Positions 48,265-56,813 are shown, counted from the stretch's first letter. The stretch is 64,000 bases of DNA from Pararobbsia silviterrae (GCF_003628125.1 NZ_RBZU01000001.1:777793-841792), one strand, 5' to 3'. Translations and numbers: made by a program. The notes: generated by a model not told the origin, from the letters alone.

Positions 48265-50124
48265 ATGCAGACAGAACCGATGATCGAGGTCCGCTCACCC
48301 CGTCCGGCGCGCGTTGCGCTCGGTCTCAATACGCCGGTCGCGGAATGGATCGCGTGCGTGCTGGTTCCTGTGCTCTGCGGCCTCTATTCGCTGTGGCTCG
48401 GCGCCGATGCCGACTGGGACCTGGCCAATTACCATATCTACAACCCGTTCGCGCTGCTCAATGGCCGCTTCAATCAGGACTTCGGCGCCGCGGGCATGCA
48501 GACGTACTTCAATCCGCTGCTCGATGTGCCGATCTACTGGATCCACATGCATCTGCCGTCGAGACTCGGCGGGTTTCTGCTGGGCGTGTTCCACGGCTTG
48601 ACGTTCGTGATGGTGCTGGCGCTCGCGAAGCGGACCGTGCCCGCGTTGCCCGAGCGCGATCGGATTCGCGTCCCGTTGCTGCTCGCGATCGCGGGCACGC
48701 TGAGCGCGAGCAATGTGACGGGCATCGGCAATTCGATGGGCGACATCACGACGGCGCTCTTCATCTATGCGGGGCTGCTTGTGATGCTCGCGCGCTGGGA
48801 CCGGTTGAGCGCGCGCGGCGCGGGCGCCGTGCTGACGCTCATCGCGTCGGGCGTGCTCGTGGGCGCCGGCGCGGGGCTCAAGCTCACGACGGCCGTCTCG
48901 GCCGTTGCCGCGTGCGCGGCGCTGCTCGTTTATCCGGCGAGCCTGCTGACGCGCATCCGGCTGTGTTTCGTGTTCGGCATCGGCGTGCTTCTCGGGTTCG
49001 CCGCGACGGGCGGCTACTGGATGCTGTTCATGTGGCAGACGTTCCGCAATCCCGTGTTTCCGCAATTCAGCACGATTTTCCCGAATCCGCTTGGCGCGCC
49101 GATCACCGTCGGAGACGCGCGCTGGGGTACGAAGGGCGTCCTCGAAGCGTTGCTTTGGCCGTTCATCTTCTCGGCCCATCCGGTCCGGATCAGCGACCTC
49201 ATCATCTACCAGATCATCTGGCCGCTCGCCTATATCGTGTTCTGGGTCGGGGTCGTCGTCGAGATCGCCGCGCGGCTGCGTCGCCGCACGCTCACGCAGA
49301 TCGATTCGCGCGCGTGGTTCGTGCTGCTCTACGTGGTCATCGGCTACATCGTCTGGATGAAGGCGTTCAGCATCTATCGCTATCTCGTCGCGGTCGAAGT
49401 GCTGCTGCCGATCGCGGTGTTCGTCATGCTCGTGAGAATGCTGCCGTATCCGAGCGCGCGGCGCGTCGCGCTATGGATTCTCGGCGCGTCGACGCTCATG
49501 AACATCGGCACGGGACTCACGCGAAGCTGGGGTCACGAAGCGTGGGACGATCCGCTTTATCGCGCTGAAGTGCCCGCGATCGCGCAGCCGGCGAAGACGA
49601 CGGTGGTGCTCTATGTCGAGCAAAGCGCGTGGGCCTGGCTCGCGCCGCTGTTTCCGTCCGAAGTCGCGTTTACGCAGATCGAGAACGCATATTTCGTCGG
49701 CACGCCGGCGTATGCCGAGCGCGTGCGGAACCTCGTCGCTTCGCGCGGCGGGCAAGCGTACGCGATCATCGACGGCGCGAAACAATGGCGCGCCCGAAGC
49801 CTCGATGCCCGCAACGACATGCTGCGTAGCGTCGGCCTGCTGCAAAGCGCGAGCGGTTGCGCGTTCGTGCAGAGGGCGTTGAACACACTGCATTTGCATG
49901 AGCGCGTCGAGCCCGTATCGAGTGGCGGCGACCAGTGCAAGCTGGTCCCGCTCGACGAAGACAAGGTCACCGCCGCCGACGCGAATCGCATGTTTGCCGA
50001 GCAGGCCGTGGCCCCTTATGCGCGCAGCGGTTTCACGCTCGATCCCGCGACGTGCAAGCCCTATCAGTCGTGGATCGGCAAGGGTCTCATCGTGTATCAG
50101 TGGTGTCCGCTGACGATGCGTTGA
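48265..50124 (+). CDS. Polytopic membrane protein, GT-C-like, paralogue 1 of 3
   Basis: An unrecognised 619-residue inner-membrane protein with about eleven to twelve hydrophobic segments in its first 440 residues, then a soluble C-terminal region of about 170 residues. After TM1 a periplasmic loop contains LGADADWDLANYHIYNPFALLNGR and AAGMQTYFNPLLDVPIYW; an acidic, aromatic first loop of this kind is typical of GT-C glycosyltransferases, though no exact family motif is proven. GIGNSMGDITTALFIYAGL is another conserved stretch. The C-terminal region has four cysteines shared with both paralogues (SGC, DQC, ATC, QWC), suggesting disulfides on the periplasmic side. The start is chosen at AGCC-ATG-CAG, shared by all three copies. 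Confidence 0.75.
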   Translation: MQTEPMIEVRSPRPARVALGLNTPVAEWIACVLVPVLCGLYSLWLGADADWDLANYHIYNPFALLNGRFNQDFGAAGMQTYFNPLLDVPIYWIHMHLPSRLGGFLLGVFHGLTFVMVLALAKRTVPALPERDRIRVPLLLAIAGTLSASNVTGIGNSMGDITTALFIYAGLLVMLARWDRLSARGAGAVLTLIASGVLVGAGAGLKLTTAVSAVAACAALLVYPASLLTRIRLCFVFGIGVLLGFAATGGYWMLFMWQTFRNPVFPQFSTIFPNPLGAPITVGDARWGTKGVLEALLWPFIFSAHPVRISDLIIYQIIWPLAYIVFWVGVVVEIAARLRRRTLTQIDSRAWFVLLYVVIGYIVWMKAFSIYRYLVAVEVLLPIAVFVMLVRMLPYPSARRVALWILGASTLMNIGTGLTRSWGHEAWDDPLYRAEVPAIAQPAKTTVVLYVEQSAWAWLAPLFPSEVAFTQIENAYFVGTPAYAERVRNLVASRGGQAYAIIDGAKQWRARSLDARNDMLRSVGLLQSASGCAFVQRALNTLHLHERVEPVSSGGDQCKLVPLDEDKVTAADANRMFAEQAVAPYARSGFTLDPATCKPYQSWIGKGLIVYQWCPLTMR

Positions 50125-50130
50125 CGGCGC

Positions 50131-50180
50131 GTCGATGCATGTCGATTCACGTCGACGCGTGTCGTTTCGTGTCGACTCGC
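50131..50180. repeat. 10-bp degenerate tandem repeat, five copies
   Basis: Five 10-bp units all begin with GTCG and continue ATGCAT, ATTCAC, ACGCGT, TTTCGT and ACTCGC. They lie directly after paralogue 1. Confidence 0.7.
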
Positions 50181-50215
50181 GCTGATGACGCACGCGGCGT
50201 GAGCAGCGCGTAGAT

Positions 50216-50243
50216 CGTATGCCGGGCCGCAGCCCGGCATACG
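50216..50243 (+). terminator. Perfect hairpin between paralogues 1 and 2
   Basis: Arms CGTATGCCGGGC and GCCCGGCATACG pair over 12 bp with a CGCA loop, 31 bp before paralogue 2. There is no T-run; it may terminate, attenuate or protect mRNA. Confidence 0.5.
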
Positions 50244-50274
50244 GGTCCTCGGACACGCTTCTTGGAAATGAGCC

Positions 50275-52188
50275 ATGCAGATGACGGACGATCCCGCAGT
50301 GGTCCCGCAGTCGCCGCATGTCTGGCGGCGCGCATGGAATCTGAATGCACCGTTCGCGCCGATCCTCGCGGCCGTGCTGATGCCGGTGCTGTTCGGCTTG
50401 TACTCGGTCTGGCTCGGCGCCGATACGAACTGGGATCTGACCAACTATCACATCTACAACCCGTACGCGTTTCTGCATGGCGGCCGGCTGTCGATCGATC
50501 TTGCGCCCGCGGGCGTCCAGACGTATTTCAACCCGCTGATCGACGTTCCCGCGTACTGGATGTTTACGCATTGGCCGTCGCGCGTCGTCGGCTTCGTGTT
50601 GGGTGCCGCGCATGGTCTGATCTTCGTGTTCTTGCTGGGTATCGCGCGGCAGGTCGCGCGCGAGGTGCCCGACGCCGACCGGTATCGCGTGCCTCTGCTG
50701 CTTGCGTTGGCGTGTGCGCTGACGCCGGCGGTCGTGACCGGCATCGGGAATTCGATGGGCGACGACACGTCCGCGCTCTTCACGATCGGCGGCCTCTTCG
50801 TGCTCATCCGTCATTGGGACGCGTTGCGCGAGCGTGGGCTTCGCGCCGTGCTTGCCGCAGTCTGCGGTGGTCTGATCGTCGGCATGGGTGTGGGCCTCAA
50901 ACCGACCACCGGCATTTACGCCGTCTCCGCGTGCGTCGCGCTGCTCGTCTATCGGGCGCGCTTCGTCGTTCGCCTGCGTATCGCGTTCCTGTTCGGCGTC
51001 GGTGTCGCGTCGGGCTTCGCCGTGACCGCCGGATATTGGATGTTCGAGTTGTGGCACCGGTTCGGCAACCCCGTCTTTCCGCAGTTCAGCTCGGTTTTCC
51101 CGCATCCGTGGCTTTTGCCGATCAACACGGCCGATCCGACGTTCATTCCGCATGGCTTCCTGAGGATCCTGTTTTTCCCGTTCATCTTCACGCTGCGCGC
51201 GACGATCGTCGCCGAGAATCCCGTGCATCAGTTGATCTGGCCGATTGCCTATGTGCTTTTCTGGATCTGGGCGGCGCGGGCGATCGCGTTGAAATGGTCG
51301 AGGCGCGCGCACGACGCAGCGCAAGCCCAGACGCGCGACTCGATGCGCGACCCGATGCGCAGGCCGTTCGATGCGCGCGCGCAGTTCGTCCTCGTCTATG
51401 TCGCGCTTGGCTACGTGCTCTGGCTCAGGGGCTTCGGCATCTACCGTTACACCGTGGCGATCGAAGCGCTGTTGCCGATCGCCGTGTTCGTGCTGCTCAA
51501 TCGTCTGTGGCCGTATCCGGTCGCGCGCCGTCGCGCGGCATGGATCATCGGTGCGGCGGCGATCCTGCCGTTGCTCGTCGGCGTGCGGAGCTGGGGTCAC
51601 GAAGCATGGGCCGATCCGATCTATGACGCCGATGTCCCCGTCATCGATCAGCCTGAACGCGCGACGGTTGTGATCAAGATGCCTGCCGGTGCGTTCGCGT
51701 GGCTCGTGCCGTTCTTTCCCGAGCAGGTCGCGTTCGCGCAAATCGAGAGTCGGCAGTTTCCGGCATCGCCCGCGTTCGCGGCGCGGCTGCACGAGATGGC
51801 GGTCGCGCGCGGCGGCGATCTTTACGCGGTCGTCGACGGCGTGGTCGCATGGCGCGGGCCCGTCGTCGCGCGGATGAGCGCAACCGCCGAACGGTTCGGC
51901 CTGACCCGGTCCGTGCTTGGTTGCAAGGCGATACGCTGGTATCTATCGCACTATCTGATTCATGCGGAACTCGAGCCCGTGTCCGACGGTGTGCATCAAT
52001 GCCGTATCGCCGCGGCGTCCGACGATGCCTTGGGGCACGACGCGGTGGACCGGGCGCTCGCCGAGCAGGCGGCGGTGGCTTTCGCGCGCAATGGTTTCGT
52101 GCTTGACGTGGCCTCATGCAGACCCTATCGGGCGCGCATCGGAACAGGGCGGATGGAATATCAATGGTGCCGGCTGAGCGCGCGCTGA
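50275..52188 (+). CDS. Polytopic membrane protein, GT-C-like, paralogue 2 of 3
   Basis: A 637-residue paralogue, closest to copy 3. It keeps LGADTNWDLTNYHIYNPYAFLHGG, PAGVQTYFNPLIDVPAYW, GIGNSMGDDTSALFTIGGLFVL, PVFPQFSSVFPHP, a segment with GYVLWLRGFGIYRY and the WGHEAWADPIYDADVP box that closes the membrane part. The C-terminal domain has the four conserved cysteines in LGCKAI, VHQCRI, VASCRP and YQWCRL. An insertion of about 12 residues (QAQTRDSMRDPMRR) in the large cytoplasmic or periplasmic loop distinguishes it. Only 36 bp separate it from copy 3, so the two are probably cotranscribed. Confidence 0.75.
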   Translation: MQMTDDPAVVPQSPHVWRRAWNLNAPFAPILAAVLMPVLFGLYSVWLGADTNWDLTNYHIYNPYAFLHGGRLSIDLAPAGVQTYFNPLIDVPAYWMFTHWPSRVVGFVLGAAHGLIFVFLLGIARQVAREVPDADRYRVPLLLALACALTPAVVTGIGNSMGDDTSALFTIGGLFVLIRHWDALRERGLRAVLAAVCGGLIVGMGVGLKPTTGIYAVSACVALLVYRARFVVRLRIAFLFGVGVASGFAVTAGYWMFELWHRFGNPVFPQFSSVFPHPWLLPINTADPTFIPHGFLRILFFPFIFTLRATIVAENPVHQLIWPIAYVLFWIWAARAIALKWSRRAHDAAQAQTRDSMRDPMRRPFDARAQFVLVYVALGYVLWLRGFGIYRYTVAIEALLPIAVFVLLNRLWPYPVARRRAAWIIGAAAILPLLVGVRSWGHEAWADPIYDADVPVIDQPERATVVIKMPAGAFAWLVPFFPEQVAFAQIESRQFPASPAFAARLHEMAVARGGDLYAVVDGVVAWRGPVVARMSATAERFGLTRSVLGCKAIRWYLSHYLIHAELEPVSDGVHQCRIAAASDDALGHDAVDRALAEQAAVAFARNGFVLDVASCRPYRARIGTGRMEYQWCRLSAR

Positions 52189-52224
52189 GCGCGGGCTTCA
52201 GATCGATTGACTGGGAAACGAGCC

Positions 52225-54102
52225 ATGCAGATAACCGAAGATCCCGCAGTGGGTACGCAGTCACCGCGTCTGCAGGCGCGTGCGTGGAACCTGAATGCGC
52301 CGTTCGCGCTGGCCGTGGCGGTCGTCATGGTGCCGTTGCTGTTCGGCCTGTACTCGGTTTGGCTTGGCGCCGATTCAAACTGGGACCTCGCCAATTACCA
52401 CATGTACAACGCCTACGCGTTCCTGCATGGCGGGCGTCTCTCGATCGATCTCGCGCCGGCCGGTATCCAGACGTACTTCAATCCGCTCATCGATGTGCCC
52501 GAGTATTGGATGAATACGCATTGGCCGTCGCGCGTGGTGGGCTTTGTGATGGGTGCGCTGCATGGCGTGATATTCGTCTTCGCATTGGGCATTGCGCGGT
52601 GCGTGATCCGCGAGGTCCCCGATTCCGATCGGTATCGGGTTCCGCTGCTCGTCGCGCTCGCGTGTGCGTTCACGCCGGCCGTGCTGACGGGCGTCGGCAA
52701 TTCGATGGGCGACGATACCTCGGCAATCTTCACGATTGCGGGCCTCTATGTGCTCATGCGGCAGTGGGACGCGTTGGGCGGTCGCGGGCTTCGCGCGATG
52801 CTGGGCGCCGTCGCGAGCGGTTTGATCATCGGTCTGGGAGCGGGTCTCAAGCCGACCACGGCCGTCTGTGCGGTCGCCGCATGTGTCGCGTTGCTCGCTT
52901 ATCCGGCGAGCGTCGGGGTGCGATTGCGCGTCGCTTTTTTGTTCGGCGTGGGTGTGTCGCTCGGCTTTGCCGCGACCGCGGGCTATTGGATGGTTCAGCT
53001 CTGGCTCATGTTCGGCAACCCCGTGTTTCCGCAATTCAGCGCGATCTTCCCGAATCCGCTGGTGCAGCCCATGCATTCGGGCGATCCGCGCTTTATTCCA
53101 CACGGGTTTTTGACCGTGCTGTTGTGGCCGTTTCTATTCACCTTGCATGGCACGCTCGTCGCGGAAGGTCCCGTTCACCAACTGATCTGGCCGCTCACGT
53201 ATGTGCTGTTCGCGGTCTGGGCCGTGAAGGCGATCGTGGAAAAGGTGTCCGGCCGGCCGCGTGCCGCGGAGCCGGGGCCGATCGACGGACGCGCGCAGTT
53301 CGTGCTGCTGTATGTCGCGTTGGGCTATGTGCTTTGGATGAAGGGATTCGGGATCTATCGGTATATCGTCGGGGTCGAGGTGCTCGCGCCGCTCGCCGCG
53401 TTCGTGCTGATCACGCGCCTGTCGACGTATGCGGTTGCGCGTCGTCGCGCGGCATGGTGGCTCGGCGTCGCCGCGCTCTTGCCGCTGGTCGGCGGCGTGA
53501 AGTCCTGGGGCCACGAGGAATGGGCCGATCCGGTGTATCACGCCGACGTTCCGGCGGTCGCCCATCCGGAGCGTTCGACCGCGGTCATCTACACGCCGAA
53601 CGGCGCGTGGGCCTGGCTCGTGCCGTTCTTTCCCGAGCAGGTGTCGTTCGCGCAGATCGAGAACCGGCAGTACCTCGCGACGCCGGTATTCACGCAGCGC
53701 TTGCACGAGATGGCCGCGGCGCGCGGGGGGGAGGTCTATGCGATCGTCGACGGAGCGAATCAATGGCGCGCGGCCAATATCGCGAAGATCGACGCCAATG
53801 TCCGCGCGGTGGGCCTGACCCGGTCGGCGCTCGGATGCAGGGCGATTGCGTGGGGACTGTCGCACTTCCTTGTGCATGCGCGGCTCGAGACGGTGAGCGA
53901 TGGCGTCGATCGATGCCGTGTCGGATTAATGCCCGATGACGCGCGCGGTCCGGAGGTCGAGCGGCTCGACCTCGCCCGCCGCGCTGCGTCGGCATTCGCG
54001 CGCCACGGGTTCGATCTCGACATCGGATCGTGCCAGCCGTATGCGGCGCGCATTGGCAAAGGAGCGATGGAATATCAGTGGTGCCGGTTGAGCACGCGAT
54101 GA
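52225..54102 (+). CDS. Polytopic membrane protein, GT-C-like, paralogue 3 of 3
   Basis: A 625-residue paralogue with near-identical N-terminal half to copy 2: NLNAPFA, LFGLYSVWLGADSNWDLANYHMYN, GGRLSIDLAPAGIQTYFNPLIDVPEYWM and THWPSRVVGFV. GVGNSMGDDTSAIFTIAGL and GHEEWADPVYHADVP follow in the same order. The C-terminal cysteines are in LGCRAI, VDRCRV, IGSCQP and YQWCRL. The reduced divergence between copies 2 and 3 compared with copy 1 indicates two duplication steps. If GT-C-like, it would transfer sugars from a polyprenyl carrier outside the membrane; the GT2 and GtrA genes 1.5 kb downstream would supply such a donor. Confidence 0.75.
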   Translation: MQITEDPAVGTQSPRLQARAWNLNAPFALAVAVVMVPLLFGLYSVWLGADSNWDLANYHMYNAYAFLHGGRLSIDLAPAGIQTYFNPLIDVPEYWMNTHWPSRVVGFVMGALHGVIFVFALGIARCVIREVPDSDRYRVPLLVALACAFTPAVLTGVGNSMGDDTSAIFTIAGLYVLMRQWDALGGRGLRAMLGAVASGLIIGLGAGLKPTTAVCAVAACVALLAYPASVGVRLRVAFLFGVGVSLGFAATAGYWMVQLWLMFGNPVFPQFSAIFPNPLVQPMHSGDPRFIPHGFLTVLLWPFLFTLHGTLVAEGPVHQLIWPLTYVLFAVWAVKAIVEKVSGRPRAAEPGPIDGRAQFVLLYVALGYVLWMKGFGIYRYIVGVEVLAPLAAFVLITRLSTYAVARRRAAWWLGVAALLPLVGGVKSWGHEEWADPVYHADVPAVAHPERSTAVIYTPNGAWAWLVPFFPEQVSFAQIENRQYLATPVFTQRLHEMAAARGGEVYAIVDGANQWRAANIAKIDANVRAVGLTRSALGCRAIAWGLSHFLVHARLETVSDGVDRCRVGLMPDDARGPEVERLDLARRAASAFARHGFDLDIGSCQPYAARIGKGAMEYQWCRLSTR

Positions 54103-54151
54103 GATGAACGCTGCGCGATGCCGGACGCGACGTTGACATTCCATTTACACC

Positions 54152-54192
54152 CGGATATAAATCGAGGTGTCTTTGGCCTTGATTTATATCCG
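54152..54192. promoter_or_regulatory. Perfect 12-bp inverted repeat abutting the DUF2239 start codon
   Basis: The arms CGGATATAAATC (54152-54163) and GATTTATATCCG (54181-54192) are perfect inverted repeats separated by 17 bp. The second arm ends at the base before the ATG at 54193 and takes the place of the ribosome-binding site. It could be a protein-binding operator or an mRNA hairpin that hides the start. Its AT-richness stands out against the local GC-rich DNA. Confidence 0.75.
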
Positions 54193-54921
54193 ATGAGCCG
54201 CGCCGCGCCGACCCCGTACACCGTATTCAAAGACCATCGACGATTCGCCTCCGGTCCGCTCGCGCGCGTGGCCGTGGAGATTCATCGGGCGGCCGAGGCG
54301 CTTGGCGATGCAACGGTGTTGATCTTCGATGACACGACGGGTCGCGCGATCGATGTCGATTTGAGCGGCACGGAAGCTGAGATCCATGCGCGCTATGCGT
54401 CGCAAGACGAGGATGAGCCGAGTGCGGGAGATGCATCCGATCGTGGCGCGGAGCCGGGTGCGCCATCGAGCGACGAGGCCGGCACGGGACCGAAGGCAGA
54501 ATTGAACGCGGGACCGAACGCACCACCGAACTCCGAAGCCGGCGCGGAGCCGCGCGGCCGCGGTCGGCCGAAGCTGGGAGTCGTCGCGCGCGAGGTCACG
54601 TTGTTGCCACGCCATTGGGCGTGGCTCGCCGCGCAGCCGGGCGGCGCATCGGTCGCGCTGCGCAAGCTCGTCGAGGAAGCGCGGCGCGCGCGCGAAGCCG
54701 ACGACGCGCGCCGTGCCGCGAAGGACCGTGCCTATCATTTCATGTCGGCGATCGCCGGCGATTTACCCGGTTTCGAAGAGGCAATCCGCGCGCTGTATGC
54801 CGATGACCGTGCACGCATGGACGCGCTGATCGTGGATTGGCCCGACGATATTCGCGACCACGCGCGTGCGCTCGCCGATGTGCGTCTCCCGGATGGGACG
54901 CGGCGAGACGAACCGGCGTAG
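54193..54921 (+). CDS. DUF2239 family protein
   Basis: A 242-residue cytoplasmic protein of the DUF2239 family, function unknown. The N-terminal block YTVFKDHRRFASGPLARVAVEI and IFDDTTGRAIDVDLSGTE is conserved in the family. A variable acidic, Pro/Ala-rich linker spans about residues 77-117. The hallmark block then reads RGRGRPKLGVVAREVTLLPRHWAWLAAQPGGASVALRKLVEEARR (identified by its ends RGRPKLGVV and ALRKLVEEARR), which looks like a DNA-binding AT-hook-like patch plus a helix-turn-helix-like segment. The start is taken at MSRAAPTPYTVF, directly after the inverted repeat; no conventional ribosome-binding site is present. An earlier ATG would translate the repeat. Confidence 0.85.
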   Translation: MSRAAPTPYTVFKDHRRFASGPLARVAVEIHRAAEALGDATVLIFDDTTGRAIDVDLSGTEAEIHARYASQDEDEPSAGDASDRGAEPGAPSSDEAGTGPKAELNAGPNAPPNSEAGAEPRGRGRPKLGVVAREVTLLPRHWAWLAAQPGGASVALRKLVEEARRAREADDARRAAKDRAYHFMSAIAGDLPGFEEAIRALYADDRARMDALIVDWPDDIRDHARALADVRLPDGTRRDEPA

Positions 54922-55116
54922 CGCTGTCTTTCGTAAGTTCGGTGCGCGGGCGCCGTCGATACGCTTTTCGATCGGATCGGATGTTCCGTGAGTGAGAGGG
55001 GCGTGCTGCGTCGCCCGCACGACGGTGCGTCGTGACGCATCGCTTGTTCATGTTCCGAGTGACGGTCGCGCCGCAATCCGACCGCTCAAGTGTGTGTTCC
55101 TGAGCGGTATGGCGTT

Positions 55117-55188
55117 GCACCACGGCACCACGGCACCACGGCACCACGGCACCACGGCACCACGGCACCACGGCACCACGGCACCACG
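55117..55188. repeat. 8-bp tandem repeat, nine perfect copies
   Basis: Nine identical copies of GCACCACG run head to tail for 72 bp. The unit is not a multiple of three, so copy-number change would shift any frame crossing it, as in phase-variable loci, although no supported gene spans it. Confidence 0.95.
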
Positions 55189-55313
55189 GCACTATCGCCG
55201 ATCTCGCCCAGCGCCCATGTCCATCGCCGACGGCAACTTCGCCAAGAAATTGCACTGCGACGCAAAATCGATGCGCTTAAGTGCGGTGGCGGACATTCCG
55301 TTGATTACCCCCG

Positions 55314-55331
55314 CTGTAAAGTCGTTTACAG
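55314..55331. promoter_or_regulatory. Palindrome, candidate operator
   Basis: CTGTAAA-GTCG-TTTACAG is a perfect 7-bp inverted repeat with a 4-bp spacer, 283 bp before the GT2 start. It is typical in size for a dimeric repressor site, but no regulator gene is adjacent. Confidence 0.35.
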
Positions 55332-55530
55332 AGCCCCGCAGATTCAAGCGATCGGGCCATCACATCCCGTTTATTCGATTTTGAACTTTCGGCGTACGTC
55401 ATTGCGACGTCGTCGCGAGTGGTTTCGCGTATGCGAAGGCGGGCGTTCGTCCAATTGCCAAGCGGCGGCGTCTTGGCAACGGATAGTCGCGGCTTGCCGA
55501 TTGTCGTGATCAGAAAGCGAATTCCATTGA

Positions 55531-55555
55531 TCCGCTCATCGAATCGGAGCGGATT
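55531..55555 (+). promoter_or_regulatory. Stem-loop in the GT2 leader region
   Basis: ATCCGCTC and GAGCGGAT pair perfectly across a 9-nt loop, and flanking CATTG/CAATG sequences can extend the stem with a bulge. It lies about 60 nt before the GT2 start codon. It may be a terminator or a leader control element. Confidence 0.35.
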
Positions 55556-55613
55556 GCTCAATGAATGTGCAAGAAAAAACGTTACGTGATCCGGGTGATA
55601 GAGGGGTTAGAAA

Positions 55614-56813
55614 ATGGAACTGACGATTTTAATGCCGTGTTTAAATGAAATCGAAACATTGGCGACGTGCATCAACAAGGCGAAGCAGTTCCTCGCACGC
55701 ACGGGCATTTCGGGCGAGATCCTGATTGCCGATAACGGCAGTCAGGACGGCTCGATCGAGACGGCATTGGACTGCGGCGCGCGCGTGGTCAGAGTTCCGG
55801 TGCGGGGATACGGGGCCGCGCTGATGCATGGGACGCTCGCCGCGCAGGGTCGCTACGTGATCATGGGCGACTCGGACGACAGTTACGATTTTTCGCGCCT
55901 CGAGTTATTCGTGGCGAAACTGCGCGAAGGCTACGATCTCGTCATGGGTAATCGATTCCAGGGAGGGATTGCGGATGGCGCGATGCCGTTCCTGCATCGT
56001 TATCTCGGTAATCCGGTATTGAGTTTTCTCGGCCGGTTGTTTTTCTCGATTCCGATTGGCGATTTCCATTGCGGATTGCGCGGATTTAATCGCGATAAAT
56101 TAGTGCGACTCGGTCTGCAAACGACGGGAATGGAATTCGCGAGTGAAATGGTCGTGCGTTCGGCGCTCTCGGGTTACAAGATTTGCGAAGTGCCGACGAC
56201 GCTCGCCAAGGATGGGCGCTCGCGTCCGCCGCATTTGCGGACCTGGCGCGACGGTTGGCGTCATTTGCGGTTTCTGCTGATGTTCAGCCCGCGGTGGCTG
56301 TTTTTCTATCCGGGCTTGCTGTTTTTCTTCGGTGGATTGCTGCTGACGTTTGTCGCATTGCCGGGACCGTTCCAGCTTGCGCCGGGCATTGCACTTGATG
56401 TTCATACCGTCGTGCTTGGTTGCATGAGTACCTTGATCGGCGCACAGTGCATTTCATTCGCGCATATAGCGCGACGATATGCGGCATTTCGAGGCTTTTT
56501 ACCGGCGGCCTATCCATTCCAGAACGTCTCCGCGCTGTTCACATTGGAGCGGGCCGTGCTGGTCGCGGGGATTCTGGTCGTGTTGGGCTTGCTCGGCGTG
56601 GCGTCGTGTATGGTGGCGTGGGCGCGCGTGGGATTGGGTCCGCTTCCCTACGGTCAATTGGTCAGAGTGCTCGTAACGTCCGGCACGTGCGTATCGATCG
56701 GACTTCAGCTCGCATTTACGGGTTTCCTGTCCGAAGTGCTTGAAATCAAATCCGGGTCCGAGAGCGATGTCGAACATCAATTGGTTCCTGCAGCATCGTC
56801 TGCTTCAGCATGA
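55614..56813 (+). CDS. Polyprenyl-phosphate glycosyltransferase, GT2 family (GtrB/DPM-like) with four C-terminal helices
   Basis: This protein should charge undecaprenyl phosphate with a sugar on the cytoplasmic face. The 399-residue protein begins MELTILMPCLNEIETLATCI, the standard GT2 opening, with donor-site Asp in ILIADNGSQDGS near residue 40 and the metal-binding GDSDDSYDF near residue 88. NRFQGGIADGAMPFLHRYLGNPVLS and GDFHCGLRGFNRDK are typical of dolichyl/undecaprenyl-phosphate transferases. About four hydrophobic segments follow from residue 228 on. AGAGGGG precedes the ATG. The last 47 bp overlap the gtrA-like gene. Confidence 0.9.
   Translation: MELTILMPCLNEIETLATCINKAKQFLARTGISGEILIADNGSQDGSIETALDCGARVVRVPVRGYGAALMHGTLAAQGRYVIMGDSDDSYDFSRLELFVAKLREGYDLVMGNRFQGGIADGAMPFLHRYLGNPVLSFLGRLFFSIPIGDFHCGLRGFNRDKLVRLGLQTTGMEFASEMVVRSALSGYKICEVPTTLAKDGRSRPPHLRTWRDGWRHLRFLLMFSPRWLFFYPGLLFFFGGLLLTFVALPGPFQLAPGIALDVHTVVLGCMSTLIGAQCISFAHIARRYAAFRGFLPAAYPFQNVSALFTLERAVLVAGILVVLGLLGVASCMVAWARVGLGPLPYGQLVRVLVTSGTCVSIGLQLAFTGFLSEVLEIKSGSESDVEHQLVPAASSASA

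Larger units (their letters stand above)
54922..55613. other. Long intergenic region with an 8-bp array and hairpins
   Basis: This 692-bp region upstream of the GT2 gene holds no gene I can support. It contains the nine-copy 8-bp array at 55117-55188, the palindrome CTGTAAA-GTCG-TTTACAG at 55314-55331 (a candidate operator), and a stem-loop at 55531-55555 in the probable leader of the GT2 mRNA. Its second half, from about 55230, is more AT-rich. Confidence 0.6.

Noticed and set aside
55090..55509. Plus-strand frames crossing the 8-bp array, with His-Gly-Thr-Thr-Ala-Pro-type repeats
   Set aside because: All three frames through the array are open only because the repeat lacks stops. None has a ribosome-binding site, known domain or consistent codon use outside the array.
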